From DASTFP01 sp963744345 (GTDB lineage: Bacteria; Verrucomicrobiota; Verrucomicrobiia; Chthoniobacterales; Terrimicrobiaceae): a stretch of DNA of 64,000 nt. Numbering within the stretch: the stretch's first letter is position 1; every line of letters begins with the position of its first letter. The position numbers were made by a program, and so were the translations under genes. The notes below the pieces were generated by a model that ran no database searches, was not told the origin of the DNA, and worked only from the letters and a program-made list of their open reading frames with translations. Below, piece by piece: positions 28,738 through 37,269 of the stretch. Location: assembly GCA_963744345.1 (NCBI GenBank), contig CAVUTD010000017.1, positions 124,001 through 188,000 on the forward strand, read 5' to 3'.

Positions 28738-30909
28738 GTGGATTTTACAGCCAATGAGCAACTCTTCGGTTTCGATAAGACCGAAAGGATCGTCGCCGTG
28801 GAGTTCTCCACACCGAGCCAGGTGAAAATCTTCCTGCGCGAGCCCGACGGCTCTACCCCCTTTCAAATTGCGGAGTTTACCCCATTTCTCTGGAGCTCAT
28901 CGGCGGGCGATCCCTTGGAAGGATCGCTGGCGCTTCAGCGCTTCGCCGCTTTTCCAGATTGGCCGAGCTACCAGGCAGCCCGGTCGAACCTCCAGAAACA
29001 GGACACGCCACTCTTTTCACTCAACGATCCCGTTCAGCAATATCTAACCTTTTCGGGCCGGACGCTTTTCAAGGGCATGCGCTTTGAGGATTTGCGGCGC
29101 TTGCAAGTCGATATCCAAACTGCCAGTCCCACGGGTCCTGAATTTTCCATCGCCGATCGCGATGCGGTGAGCGCCATTGCCCTAAGCGATGCGACCGGCT
29201 GGGAGGAGGTTCTTACCGTTGAGGCAGGCTCCATGGAATCCGAGCGCCATGCGCTGGAGAGCCTCACCGAGGTCATCGAAACGCGCGATCCCGACGTCAT
29301 CGAGGGCCACAGTCTCTTCAAATTCCAGTTGCCTTTCCTGGCGGCTCGCGCAAAAAGGCTTAAAGTTCGTCTCTGCTGGGGTCGCGACGGTTCCATTCTC
29401 TCCTCCCGCCCATCCCGGCTGCAGATCGCCGAAAAAGCGATCCATTACCCCAAATTCACCGTCCGCGGTAGGCATATCGTGGACACCTGGGTCCTTGCGC
29501 AGTATTACGATATCTCTTCGCGAGAACTCGAAAGTCTCGGCCTGCAGACCGTCGCGCGGCACTTTGGCCTAGGCGGGCAAGATCGCGTCTTCCTTGAAGG
29601 GTCAGACATTTCGCACGCGGGCCGCGAAGATCCGACAGCCTCTCGAATCCAGGCTCTGCAAGATGTTCGAAAGATCCGCTCGCTCGCCACCATCCTCAGC
29701 CGCAGCTACTTCATTCAAGCGCAAATTTTCCCCTACAACTACCAGGATGTGATCATTCGCGGGAACGCTACGAAGATCAACGCGCTGTTCCTCCGCGAAT
29801 ACTTGCGCCGCCGCCATTCGATTCCCGATCTTCCCACTGCGCGCCCGTTTGAAGGCGGCTATACTGACATCTTCGTCACCGGCGTGATCGAGAACGTCTG
29901 GTACTGTGATGTCACTTCTCTGTATCCCTCCGTAATGCTGACCTTTGGTTACTTACCAAAGAATGACGCTCTCGGTGTCTTCGGCGGCATGCTGCGGGAT
30001 CTCCGCGCCTTCCGAATTCAAGCCAAGAACCAACTCCGGTTTGTTGAGGATCCTCTCGAACGCGGCACCTTGCATGCGTTGCAAGGAACCTTCAAAATCC
30101 TGTTGAATTCCTTCTATGGATATCTTGGCTTTGCCCAGGGCCACTTCGCTGACTTCGACGCTGCCGAAATGGTGACCGCCAAAGGACGCGAAATTCTCCG
30201 GCAGATGGTAGACTGGCTGTCCGCTCGCGGAGCGCGGGTCATCGAGATTGACACCGACGGCATCTATTTCCGCCCGCCAGAGGGAGTCAAAGTCGAAGAA
30301 CTCCAAAGCGGCCTCTCCAAGGAACTGCCGCAGGGCATCGAGGTGGAATTCGACAAGCGCTACCCGGCGATGTTCAGCTACAAGGCAAAAAACTACGCCC
30401 TCCTCGATGAACTGGGCTCATTGATCATCAAAGGCGGCGCCCTGAAATCGCGCGGAATGGAACCGTATCTGCGTGAGTACCTCGAGACTTTCCTCCGACT
30501 GTTGCTTCAAGGCAAACCTGAGAAAGCTGCCGCGTTGCGCGCAGATCTCACCCGCAAGATTCGTGCACGTGAACTCCCCATCGAAGCCCTCGCCAAAACG
30601 GAGGCGCTGCAAGACTCGCTGGCCTCCTACTCCAAGAAAATCAACGCCTCCTCTCGCAATCGCTCCGCAGCATTCGAACTCGCAATCAAGAGTGGACGAA
30701 ATTACCAGGCTGGCGACCAGATCAGCTATTACGTCGCGGGGGCGAGCAAAAAGGTCATCGCTTATGAAAACGCTCGCCTCGTTTCAGACTGGAAGCCGGA
30801 AGCACGCGACGAAAATGTGGAATACTACCTGGCCAAGCTGGACGAGCTCGCCGCCAAATTTGAGGAACATGCTTCCAAGCGGCCGGTGCAGGCCGACCTC
30901 TTTGCCTAA
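28738..30909 (+). CDS. Family-B DNA polymerase with degenerate 3'-5' exonuclease site
   Basis: A 723-residue family-B polymerase. Polymerase motifs are intact: motif A CDVTSLYPS with Asp391, motif B KILLNSFYG (residues 453-461), and motif C EIDTDG with Asp505 and Asp507. The N-terminal exonuclease domain is present in shape but its active site is altered. Exo I reads D125-I-Q127 where D-x-E is expected. Exo II reads SLFKFQ (192-197) where N-x-x-x-F-D is expected. Exo III has Gln305 where the Tyr of Y-x-x-x-D is expected, keeping Asp309. Proofreading is therefore predicted to be absent, which would suit a repair or translesion role. The start is GTG 28738; no strong ribosome binding site was seen. 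It stands alone, with a terminator just after the stop and no accessory replication gene nearby. Confidence 0.85.
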   Translation: MDFTANEQLFGFDKTERIVAVEFSTPSQVKIFLREPDGSTPFQIAEFTPFLWSSSAGDPLEGSLALQRFAAFPDWPSYQAARSNLQKQDTPLFSLNDPVQQYLTFSGRTLFKGMRFEDLRRLQVDIQTASPTGPEFSIADRDAVSAIALSDATGWEEVLTVEAGSMESERHALESLTEVIETRDPDVIEGHSLFKFQLPFLAARAKRLKVRLCWGRDGSILSSRPSRLQIAEKAIHYPKFTVRGRHIVDTWVLAQYYDISSRELESLGLQTVARHFGLGGQDRVFLEGSDISHAGREDPTASRIQALQDVRKIRSLATILSRSYFIQAQIFPYNYQDVIIRGNATKINALFLREYLRRRHSIPDLPTARPFEGGYTDIFVTGVIENVWYCDVTSLYPSVMLTFGYLPKNDALGVFGGMLRDLRAFRIQAKNQLRFVEDPLERGTLHALQGTFKILLNSFYGYLGFAQGHFADFDAAEMVTAKGREILRQMVDWLSARGARVIEIDTDGIYFRPPEGVKVEELQSGLSKELPQGIEVEFDKRYPAMFSYKAKNYALLDELGSLIIKGGALKSRGMEPYLREYLETFLRLLLQGKPEKAAALRADLTRKIRARELPIEALAKTEALQDSLASYSKKINASSRNRSAAFELAIKSGRNYQAGDQISYYVAGASKKVIAYENARLVSDWKPEARDENVEYYLAKLDELAAKFEEHASKRPVQADLFA

Positions 30910-30912
30910 TGA

Positions 30913-30939
30913 GCCGGCGTAAATGGGTGGCCGGTTTTT
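30913..30939 (+). terminator. Rho-independent terminator after the DNA polymerase gene
   Basis: CCGGC (30914-30918) pairs with GCCGG (30930-30934), with an 11-base loop, followed by five T residues. It begins a few bases after the polymerase stop and lies in the short gap before the convergent ROK gene. The stem is short, so strength is uncertain. Confidence 0.55.
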
Positions 30940-30987
30940 CGGGGAAGTTTCGAAATGTGGCCTCGAGCGGTTCTTTTGCCGCTCTTT

Positions 30988-32028
30988 CTATTTTCTATGC
31001 GCTCCTTGGGCAGTATAGAGTGCCACCAAGGCTGCCCCGATCGCCTGCGAAAGCTCCCCAAGAGCGGCTGGGACAATTTTGACGGATTGCCGCTGAACCG
31101 GGAAGAGCCACGGTTCCGCAGTGAGGCGTATATTGCAGAGATAGCGTTCTCGAAATTCCTCAGTGGTCGCGCCGGGATCAATCAGCCCACCCCCGATAAC
31201 AACAAATTCCGCGTCGAAGGCTATGGTGAGATTGGCCACATGCAAACCGAGGGCCTTGGCTTGATAATCGAAAATTTCGAGCGCCAAGGGATCGCCTTTT
31301 TGGGCACGGCTGCGGAGGGCAAAGGCCTTCTCCTTGGCAGGGGTCACCGAATGGACAAGATCGTGCTCCGGATACCTGGGAGCCAAAAAATCGAGGTACT
31401 GCGGTAACCCGGATAGAGTTGTATAAGCCTCAAAGCACCCCCACGAACGCCCGCAACCGCAGGAGAAAGCTGGTAAACCCAAGAGGTGGATTGGAGCAGG
31501 CATGTGCCCCGCTTCCATCCCCGCGAGCGTGTCGCCATCAAGGGGCAACCCTTGAGCATTCATATAGGCCGCTCCCAAGCCGGACCCTGGCGCTAACATG
31601 AGGACTGAAGCTTTTTTGTCGCCCCGCACCTTCGCCGCTTCGGCCACGCCTCCGTAATTTCCGTCGTTGCCGACGACCAAGGGTACTGGGCGCCCTGCCC
31701 GTTGGGAGAGCGCGCGTGAATAGTCGGCATGGAAATCCCAACCGGCAAAAGCCGCTGGGAGATTAGCCGAGCGATCAAGCACCCCATAAGCTTGATAAGG
31801 TCCGGGTATGGCCAAGCCGACACCGCGAACTTGCTCCCAGTTTAGCTGATTCTCGGCGAGAAATTTTTCGACACCTTCGATCCATCCATCGATGACAACG
31901 CTCGTTCCCAGTTGGGAGTTCGTGGAGCTCTGGGCAAGGTGCAGCGAGATAGGGGTGCCGTCGGCGAACACTCCGCACGTTTTTGAGGTTGTGGCGCCAC
32001 TGTCGGTCCCTAGATAGATATCATTCAT
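30988..32028 (-). CDS. ROK-family sugar kinase
   Basis: A 346-residue protein of the ROK (repressor, ORF, kinase) family. The N-terminal phosphate loop reads YLGTDSGATTSKTCGV. GLAIPGPY and VVGNDGNYGGVAEA carry the catalytic Asp region, and LMLAPGSGLGAAYM is the second ATP-binding loop. EAGHMPAP supplies the first zinc ligand and CGCGRSWGCFEAY the zinc-binding cysteines, with one residue more between them than the usual C-x-C-G-x-x-G-C. No helix-turn-helix precedes the kinase fold, so it is an enzyme and not a ROK repressor. The sugar, such as glucose or N-acetylglucosamine, cannot be read. It is convergent with the polymerase gene. Confidence 0.85.
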   Translation of the reverse strand: MNDIYLGTDSGATTSKTCGVFADGTPISLHLAQSSTNSQLGTSVVIDGWIEGVEKFLAENQLNWEQVRGVGLAIPGPYQAYGVLDRSANLPAAFAGWDFHADYSRALSQRAGRPVPLVVGNDGNYGGVAEAAKVRGDKKASVLMLAPGSGLGAAYMNAQGLPLDGDTLAGMEAGHMPAPIHLLGLPAFSCGCGRSWGCFEAYTTLSGLPQYLDFLAPRYPEHDLVHSVTPAKEKAFALRSRAQKGDPLALEIFDYQAKALGLHVANLTIAFDAEFVVIGGGLIDPGATTEEFRERYLCNIRLTAEPWLFPVQRQSVKIVPAALGELSQAIGAALVALYTAQGAHRK

Positions 32029-32266
32029 AGGAGTTTGCTAGTTGGAGCAATCCTCTTTTTCCTAGACGCGAAACGCGCTGAGTGCGAGATCCGAACTTTA
32101 AGAGAACGCATTCCCCGCCCAAGGCGCGGGATTTTCCTGAAAATACCTGACCGACTCCGCTCCCCATGGCAATTCCTGCTCGCCTCTCGATCACTTCGGA
32201 CCGAGGATTGGAACCTAACACCCGCTCCGCCTCTGCTTCCAAGTTCTCAGCGTTACAGACTCCACC

Positions 32267-32728
32267 ATGATCCATGCAAGAGAGAGTCAACATTTTCTGA
32301 AAGGCATCCCGATCTTTGCCGGGCTTGATAACGCCGCGCTGGCCGTGATCGCCGAGGCCGTCGAACAAGCCTCCTTCCATGCGGGCGAGACCATCGTCGG
32401 GGAAGAAGAAGCAGGCAACCGTATGTTTATCATCCAAAAGGGCCGCGTCGAGGTCGTGAAACATCTGGGAGAACCGCACGAAACAATTCTCGCGAACCTG
32501 GGTCCAAAGGAGTTCTTCGGCGAAATGTGCATCATCGAGTGCCTTACGCGTTGTGCTTCGGTGAGGGCGCTGCAGGATACCATCGTCTTCGCGCTGAAGA
32601 GCACCGACCTTCACCGGCTCTTTGAGCATCACCCGGACCAATACGCCATTCTCATTTTGAATATCGCGCGGGACATCTCGCGCCGTCTGCGCGCGCTCGA
32701 TGAGTTGTTTGCGGCGGTTTCGCATTGA
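32267..32728 (+). CDS. Stand-alone cyclic-nucleotide-binding domain protein
   Basis: A 153-residue protein consisting almost entirely of a CRP/PKA-type cyclic-nucleotide-binding domain. It begins FLKGIPIFAGLDNAALAVIAE, followed by HAGETIVGEEEAGNRMFIIQKGRVEVV and the phosphate-binding-cassette region FFGEMCIIECLTRCASVRALQ. The C-terminal helix ends in NIARDISRRLRALDELF, with no helix-turn-helix, so it cannot act as a CRP-like regulator alone. The cassette has Cys and Leu residues in place of the usual R-S-A-S pattern, so true cNMP binding is uncertain. It lies 94 bp before pckG on the same strand and may belong to the same transcript. Confidence 0.8.
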   Translation: MIHARESQHFLKGIPIFAGLDNAALAVIAEAVEQASFHAGETIVGEEEAGNRMFIIQKGRVEVVKHLGEPHETILANLGPKEFFGEMCIIECLTRCASVRALQDTIVFALKSTDLHRLFEHHPDQYAILILNIARDISRRLRALDELFAAVSH

Positions 32729-32822
32729 ATGGACAAAATCACACGCCCACAAAGGGTGAGATGCTCAATCCGGATCGCTTCAGCGATTGCCTTAGTCCTC
32801 AAAACTGACAATACTCGTCGCC

Positions 32823-34721
32823 ATGCCTAACGTAGCTAAAGCTTCTTCCGTTAAGAAATCATCGCGCGCGCTCCAGCCGAAAAAACCAGGCACCGCTGTC
32901 TCGAAGTCGTCCAAACCCCTCACGAACAACAAACACCTCATCGCGTGGGTTAAGAAGATGGCCGCTCTGACGAGGCCTTCTGCGATTCACTGGGTTGACG
33001 GCTCCGATAGCGAAAACGAGGCTCTTTGCAAACTCTTGGTCTCCCGCGGAACCTTCACAAAGCTTAACCAGGAACTCTGGCCGGGTTGCTATTACGCAAA
33101 ATCCGACCCAAGTGACGTCGCGCGAGTAGAAGACCGCACTTACATCTGCTCGCTTTCCAAAGACAATGCGGGACCGACGAACAACTGGATCGATCCGTTC
33201 GAGATGCGCCGCAAGCTCAAGACGCTCTTCAATGGCTGCATGCGCGGGCGGACCATGTATGTGTTGCCGTTTTCCATGGGGCCGATTAACTCGCCGATGT
33301 CCCAACTCGGCGTCCAGCTCACTGACTCCGCTTACGCCGTGGTAAACATGCGGATCATGGCACGGATCGGCCTGCCGGTCTTTAAGGAGATTGACAAGAA
33401 CTCGAAGCGGGTTGTGCCCTGCATGCATTCGGTCGGCGCTCCGCTCAAGGCCGGTCAGAAAGACGTCCCCTGGCCCTGCAATCCTGACAAGTACATCGTT
33501 CACTTTCCGGAGACTCGTGAAATCTGGAGTTACGGATCCGGTTACGGGGGCAATGCGTTGCTGGGCAAGAAATGCTTCGCCTTGCGCATTGCGTCCAACA
33601 TTGCGCGTGATGAGGGGTGGATGGCTGAGCACATGCTCATTCTTGGAGTCGAAGATCCAAAAGGGGAAAAAACCTATGTGGCGGCGGCATTTCCCAGTGC
33701 ATGCGGAAAGACCAATTTTGCCATGCTCATTCCGCCGGCTCATTTTCAAGAGAACGGCTGGAAGGTCTGGACGGTCGGCGACGATATTGCCTGGTTGCGT
33801 TCGGATGAGGAAGGTCATCTGCGGGCTATCAATCCAGAGACAGGGTTCTTCGGTGTTGCGCCCGGTACCTCGGACAAGACCAATCCCAACGCCATGGTCG
33901 CCCTGGCGAAGAACTCCATTTTTACCAACGTCGGCCTGACGCCCGAAGGTGGGGTCTGGTGGGAGGGCATGACGGAAAACCCGCCCGAGGAGTGCACCGA
34001 TTGGCAGGGCAAAAAATGGACTCCAAAGATTGCGAGTGAGACCGGTGCGAAGGCTGCTCACCCGAATGCCCGTTTTACCGCACCTGCCGCGCAGTGCCCC
34101 ACCATCGATCCGGCCTGGGAGGATCCTGCCGGCGTGCCAATCAGCGCCGTCATATTCGGCGGACGCCGGGCAGCGACGCTGCCCCTCGTTTGCCAATCCT
34201 TCAACTGGAGCGGCGGAGTTTACATGGGTGCCACTATGGGATCCGAAATGACGGCCGCCGCGGCCGGCACGCTGGGCAAGGTCCGCCGCGATCCTATGGC
34301 GATGCTTCCCTTCTGCGGCTATCACATGGGCGACTACTTTCGTCACTGGATCAAGATGCAACGATCGCTAAACGAGACACCGCGGGTGTTTCTCGTTAAT
34401 TGGTTCCGCAAGAATGACGATGGGAAATTTCTGTGGCCTGGTTACGGTGAAAACATGCGAGTGCTCAAGTGGATTGTTGACCGCGTGCGTGGCCGCGCCT
34501 TGGCCAAAGAGACTCCGATCGGCTGGCAGCCGCATTACGAAGACATGGATTGGGTAGGACTCGAGTTTCCGAAGACGGCATTCGAAGAAATCCAACGTGT
34601 CGATGAAACGGCTTGGCGGAGCGAAGTCATCGGCCACGAAGAACTCTTCCTCCAGTTGCATGACCACCTGCCGAAAGAGCTGATTTACGAGCGGGAATTG
34701 CTCATCTGCCGCTTGTATTAG
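32823..34721 (+). CDS. pckG: Phosphoenolpyruvate carboxykinase (GTP)
   Basis: A 632-residue enzyme converting oxaloacetate and GTP to PEP, the entry step of gluconeogenesis. The P-loop FPSACGKTNFAML (near residue 290) carries the reactive Cys typical of the GTP-dependent class. VGDDIAWL supplies kinase-2, and FNWSGGVYMGATMGSE and FFGVAPGTSDKTNPNAM are further signatures. MGPINSPMSQLGVQLTDSAYVV-like text (with YAV) marks the substrate site. Length and motifs exclude the ATP-dependent class. The first 30 residues are Lys/Ser-rich and not conserved, so a slightly later start is possible. The reverse strand has a long open frame here, which is only a mirror of this gene's codon bias. Confidence 0.96.
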   Translation: MPNVAKASSVKKSSRALQPKKPGTAVSKSSKPLTNNKHLIAWVKKMAALTRPSAIHWVDGSDSENEALCKLLVSRGTFTKLNQELWPGCYYAKSDPSDVARVEDRTYICSLSKDNAGPTNNWIDPFEMRRKLKTLFNGCMRGRTMYVLPFSMGPINSPMSQLGVQLTDSAYAVVNMRIMARIGLPVFKEIDKNSKRVVPCMHSVGAPLKAGQKDVPWPCNPDKYIVHFPETREIWSYGSGYGGNALLGKKCFALRIASNIARDEGWMAEHMLILGVEDPKGEKTYVAAAFPSACGKTNFAMLIPPAHFQENGWKVWTVGDDIAWLRSDEEGHLRAINPETGFFGVAPGTSDKTNPNAMVALAKNSIFTNVGLTPEGGVWWEGMTENPPEECTDWQGKKWTPKIASETGAKAAHPNARFTAPAAQCPTIDPAWEDPAGVPISAVIFGGRRAATLPLVCQSFNWSGGVYMGATMGSEMTAAAAGTLGKVRRDPMAMLPFCGYHMGDYFRHWIKMQRSLNETPRVFLVNWFRKNDDGKFLWPGYGENMRVLKWIVDRVRGRALAKETPIGWQPHYEDMDWVGLEFPKTAFEEIQRVDETAWRSEVIGHEELFLQLHDHLPKELIYERELLICRLY

Positions 34722-34744
34722 GCCAACGCTTCCGAAGAGCCGCG

Positions 34745-34984
34745 CTACGACTTTCTCGACGCTGCGAGCACGGCAAGTCGGATGGGCACGGCGCTGAATA
34801 AACCGACGCCGAGCATCGAAGCCCGCATCGCTTTGATGACCGCAGGAAGTTGCGCGTAATCGGCTTGCAGCCATGCGGCATGGGCAAGGGTTGCGAATGC
34901 CAGGAAGAGCGGAATGCCGACCTGCCGAAGAAAACCGGGGAAACCTCTCTCGTTCTCGATCTCTCGCAAACCTGGCAGCGCCAT
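34745..34984 (-). CDS. Hypothetical 79-residue membrane protein, possibly a gene remnant
   Basis: The frame encodes ALPGLREIENERGFPGFLRQ followed by two membrane helices (IPLFLAFATLAHAAWL and SMLGVGLFSAVPIRLAVLAA). No family was recognised. Coding-like sequence extends a few residues upstream of the ATG (LLIFYGIV), then dissolves into a dispersed repeat at 35064-35198. It may therefore be the 3' part of a larger membrane gene that lost its beginning. It lies downstream of the ABC ATPase on the same strand but does not resemble an ABC-2 permease. Confidence 0.35.
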   Translation of the reverse strand: MALPGLREIENERGFPGFLRQVGIPLFLAFATLAHAAWLQADYAQLPAVIKAMRASMLGVGLFSAVPIRLAVLAASRKS

Positions 34985-35063
34985 CACAATGCCGTAAAAA
35001 ATCAGGAGCGGTCCTCTCGTGCAACCAGACGCTCCGGCAACAATGCTGTGCGCGCCGGGAAAG

Positions 35064-35198
35064 AAGCCAGCCCACCTGGCGTCGGGGTTAGGGCGGTTCT
35101 CACACCAAGTCTTCGAAACGTTGGCAGCGCAGAAGCGTCCGGGCAGCATACGCGTGCGCTCCCCAGACCGAAACCGTGGCCTCTCAATGCGCTTTTCG
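35064..35198. repeat. Dispersed palindromic intergenic repeat, copy C
   Basis: The 316-bp gap between the small membrane frame and the next gene holds this element. Modules GCGGTTCTC, then TTGGCAGC followed by AGAAGCGTCCGGG and ACGCGT, then GCTCCCC and AACCGTGGCCTC, occur in the same order in the copy before spmA (63362-63590). Copy C lacks the central palindromic part. The shared order over more than 100 bases makes chance resemblance unlikely. Confidence 0.6.
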
Positions 35199-35300
35199 GC
35201 GGTGCTCCGCTCCGCGCAGGGGCCCGCCTCCAATTTCCCCTCTCGCGGGCTCTGGGCGTCGCAATTGGGAAGGCAGGACTTTGCTCGTTGTGGGAAGCCT

Positions 35301-35606
35301 TTACGTCTGCTCTTTCCCAGAAGCGCTTGAAGCCAGCAGGTCACTGACCGTCTCGCGCCACTCGTCTTCAAGCGAGCCAGCGTAGGCAGCTTTACCGGCT
35401 CGGGCATACCAATAACGGGCATTGGAAAGGTCGCCTTCCTTGCGATGCAGATAGGCATGGACCCAAGCGGACTCCCGCGAATTGTCTTCCTGCGCGATGC
35501 GATGCGCCTCCTCCCAATCACCCTTTGCATCGTGCCACAATGCACGCAGCGCTGGCGCTAATCCCGCCGGTTCATTTCCGCTTTTCTGGAATTCCTCGAA
35601 GGTCAT
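35301..35606 (-). CDS. Conserved small protein with helical (Sel1/TPR-like) repeats, function unknown
   Basis: A 101-residue soluble protein. The core ALRALWHDAKGDWEEAHRIAQEDNSRESAWVHAYLHRKEGDLSNARYWYARAG consists of amphipathic helix pairs, and I recall near-identical small hypothetical proteins in diverse bacteria. ATG 35606 is chosen because the conserved part (TFEEFQ) begins there and the longer frame would overlap the ABC ATPase gene, which ends at 35635. Spacing to that gene is 28 bp, so they are probably co-transcribed. No catalytic motif is visible. Confidence 0.7.
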   Translation of the reverse strand: MTFEEFQKSGNEPAGLAPALRALWHDAKGDWEEAHRIAQEDNSRESAWVHAYLHRKEGDLSNARYWYARAGKAAYAGSLEDEWRETVSDLLASSASGKEQT

Positions 35607-35634
35607 CGCCGCATAGTGACAGCCCTCGAACAAC

Positions 35635-36612
35635 TTAGGAGGCCTTTTTTCCGAAGACCTCGCGGATGACATCCTCGATTGGTGGTTCGGTCACCGTCAG
35701 ATCCGCTACGGCGGCCCGATCGAGGATGACCCGGCAGACCTCAGCGACTTTCGCGCGGGGCACTCCTATCCGCAGCGAATTCGGAGTCCTCTCCAAGATT
35801 GAGCCCATGGAGTCAAAATCCGCCGCGGTCGCAGCAGAGAATTTGGCTTCAACGATTTTGTTTCCGGAGAACTGCTCAACGATTCGGTCAAGGAGGCCGT
35901 CGAAAATCACGTGCCCATGATCGATGAGGATGACCCGTTCGCAAAGTGCCTCGATATCTTGCATGTAGTGGCTGGTGAGCAGAATGGTGGTGTGGTTTTC
36001 TTCATTGTGCCGCTTCAGAAACTCGCGCATAGTTTTCTGGCTGACGACGTCGAGACCGATGGTTGGCTCATCGAGAAAGAGCACCTTCGGCCGGTGAAGT
36101 AAGGCGGCGATAAGCTCCATTTTCATTCGCTGGCCCAGACTGAGCTCGCGCACCATGACATCGAGCTGATCGCGCACATCGAGCATCTCGGTCAGTTCGC
36201 CCACGATCAGTTCAAAATCGTCCCGCTCGATTTCATAGATGACCCGATTGAGCTCGAGGGATTCTCGAGCAGGAAGATCCCACCAGAGCGCATTCTTTTG
36301 CCCCATAAGAAGGCTGATCTGACGCTTCATGGCATCTTTCCGCTCCCAAGGCACAAAACCAAGCACGTTGGCCGCACCGCCTGTTGGATACAGCAGACCC
36401 GAGAGCATTTTCAAAGTGGTCGTTTTCCCTGCACCGTTTGGCCCAAGAAAGCCGACGAAATCACCCTCTTGAATTTGAAAGGACACGTTTTCCACCGCGT
36501 GCGTCTCAATATATTTGCGATTGAAGAGCCCTTTGATCGCGCCGCGGACTCCCCGCTCCTTGCGGTAAGTGCGAAACGTCTTGGTAAGTCCCCGAAGTTC
36601 GATGGCAAGCAT
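35635..36612 (-). CDS. ABC transporter ATP-binding protein (ABC-2/DrrA-NatA class)
   Basis: A 325-residue ATPase with Walker A GPNGAGKTTTL, a Q-loop SLLMGQKNALWWDLP, signature LSLGQRMKMELIAALLHRPKVLFLDEP, and the D-loop and switch His in LLTSHYMQDIEALCERV. The N-terminal RGVRGAIKGLFNRKYIETHAVENVSF and the C-terminal extension (from residue 250) are typical of ATPases paired with ABC-2 type permeases for lipid, polymer or drug export. No permease gene is adjacent; the expected partners are absent from the window. ATG 36612 is preferred to the upstream start at 36660, since the family begins LAIELRGLTK and this start lies 7 bp after the trmL stop. Confidence 0.9.
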   Translation of the reverse strand: MLAIELRGLTKTFRTYRKERGVRGAIKGLFNRKYIETHAVENVSFQIQEGDFVGFLGPNGAGKTTTLKMLSGLLYPTGGAANVLGFVPWERKDAMKRQISLLMGQKNALWWDLPARESLELNRVIYEIERDDFELIVGELTEMLDVRDQLDVMVRELSLGQRMKMELIAALLHRPKVLFLDEPTIGLDVVSQKTMREFLKRHNEENHTTILLTSHYMQDIEALCERVILIDHGHVIFDGLLDRIVEQFSGNKIVEAKFSAATAADFDSMGSILERTPNSLRIGVPRAKVAEVCRVILDRAAVADLTVTEPPIEDVIREVFGKKAS

Positions 36613-36619
36613 GGGCGGG

Positions 36620-37072
36620 TTAGAGCGCACGAAGCTGCCGGACTGCTTCATAGAGCACAATTCCGGCTGCGGTCGCCAAATTAAGGCTCCGCGCCTCCTG
36701 GCGCATCGGAATTGTCAGGCAATACTCCGCGTTCGCGGCAAGCAGACTTTCCGGCAAGCCCTTGGTTTCACGCCCAAAGACAAGATGATCGTCGTCCCTA
36801 AACTCTTCCGACCAATAGACCCGTTTTGCTTTCGTCGTAAGAAAGAGGAAGCGAGCGCCGCCCGATTGCTGGCGCAAGACCTCAAACGATCCCCAGATGT
36901 GGACGTCACACTTGTGCCAATAATCCATGCCCGAGCGGCGCAAAGCCTTTTCCTCAAGCGAAAACCCCAGGGGTTCCACAAGATGAAGTCGCGCGCCCGC
37001 AGCCAGGCATAGCCGGGCGATGTTGCCGGTGTTCGGCGGAATTTCGGGTTCAACCAACACGACATGGAGCAT
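36620..37072 (-). CDS. trmL: tRNA (cytidine(34)-2'-O)-methyltransferase
   Basis: A 150-residue SPOUT-class methyltransferase modifying the wobble base of tRNA-Leu. Motifs are HVVLVEPEIPPNTGNIARLC at the start, HLVEPLGFSLEEKALRRSGMDYW, VFGRETKGLPESLL (motif 2 of SPOUT enzymes) and IPMRQEARSLNLATAAGIVLYEA (motif 3). These are the complete hallmarks and length of TrmL. It is the first gene of the minus-strand group trmL, ABC ATPase and small helical protein, and diverges from the SPFH gene with about 200 bp between. Confidence 0.95.
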   Translation of the reverse strand: MLHVVLVEPEIPPNTGNIARLCLAAGARLHLVEPLGFSLEEKALRRSGMDYWHKCDVHIWGSFEVLRQQSGGARFLFLTTKAKRVYWSEEFRDDDHLVFGRETKGLPESLLAANAEYCLTIPMRQEARSLNLATAAGIVLYEAVRQLRAL

Positions 37073-37269
37073 CGCAGCAAATTACTCCGAAAGCATGCAA
37101 TGGGAACGATGGATCAGGGATCGGTCGCAGAGGTCGACTTTTTTCGTGTCTCGGGTGCGACAGGGCGACAGAACTGTAGAATCTTCTCGTTTTCGGTTGG
37201 CGAGGTGATAAGAAGAGACAGGTGCTTTTAGGCAAAGCGGGAAAGCGAACCCCAACCTTATTTCATCCT

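Noticed and set aside
32021..32752. 243-codon minus-strand frame
   Set aside because: It is antisense to the cNMP-binding protein, which has clear family motifs.
32859..34361. Long 500-codon open frame on the minus strand
   Set aside because: It lies entirely opposite pckG, whose protein is unmistakable. The frame is a by-product of GC-rich codon use and shows no family motif.
34985..35545. Upstream extension of the small membrane frame to 266 codons
   Set aside because: The extra part crosses a dispersed repeat and the antisense of another gene and has Arg-rich non-protein-like text.
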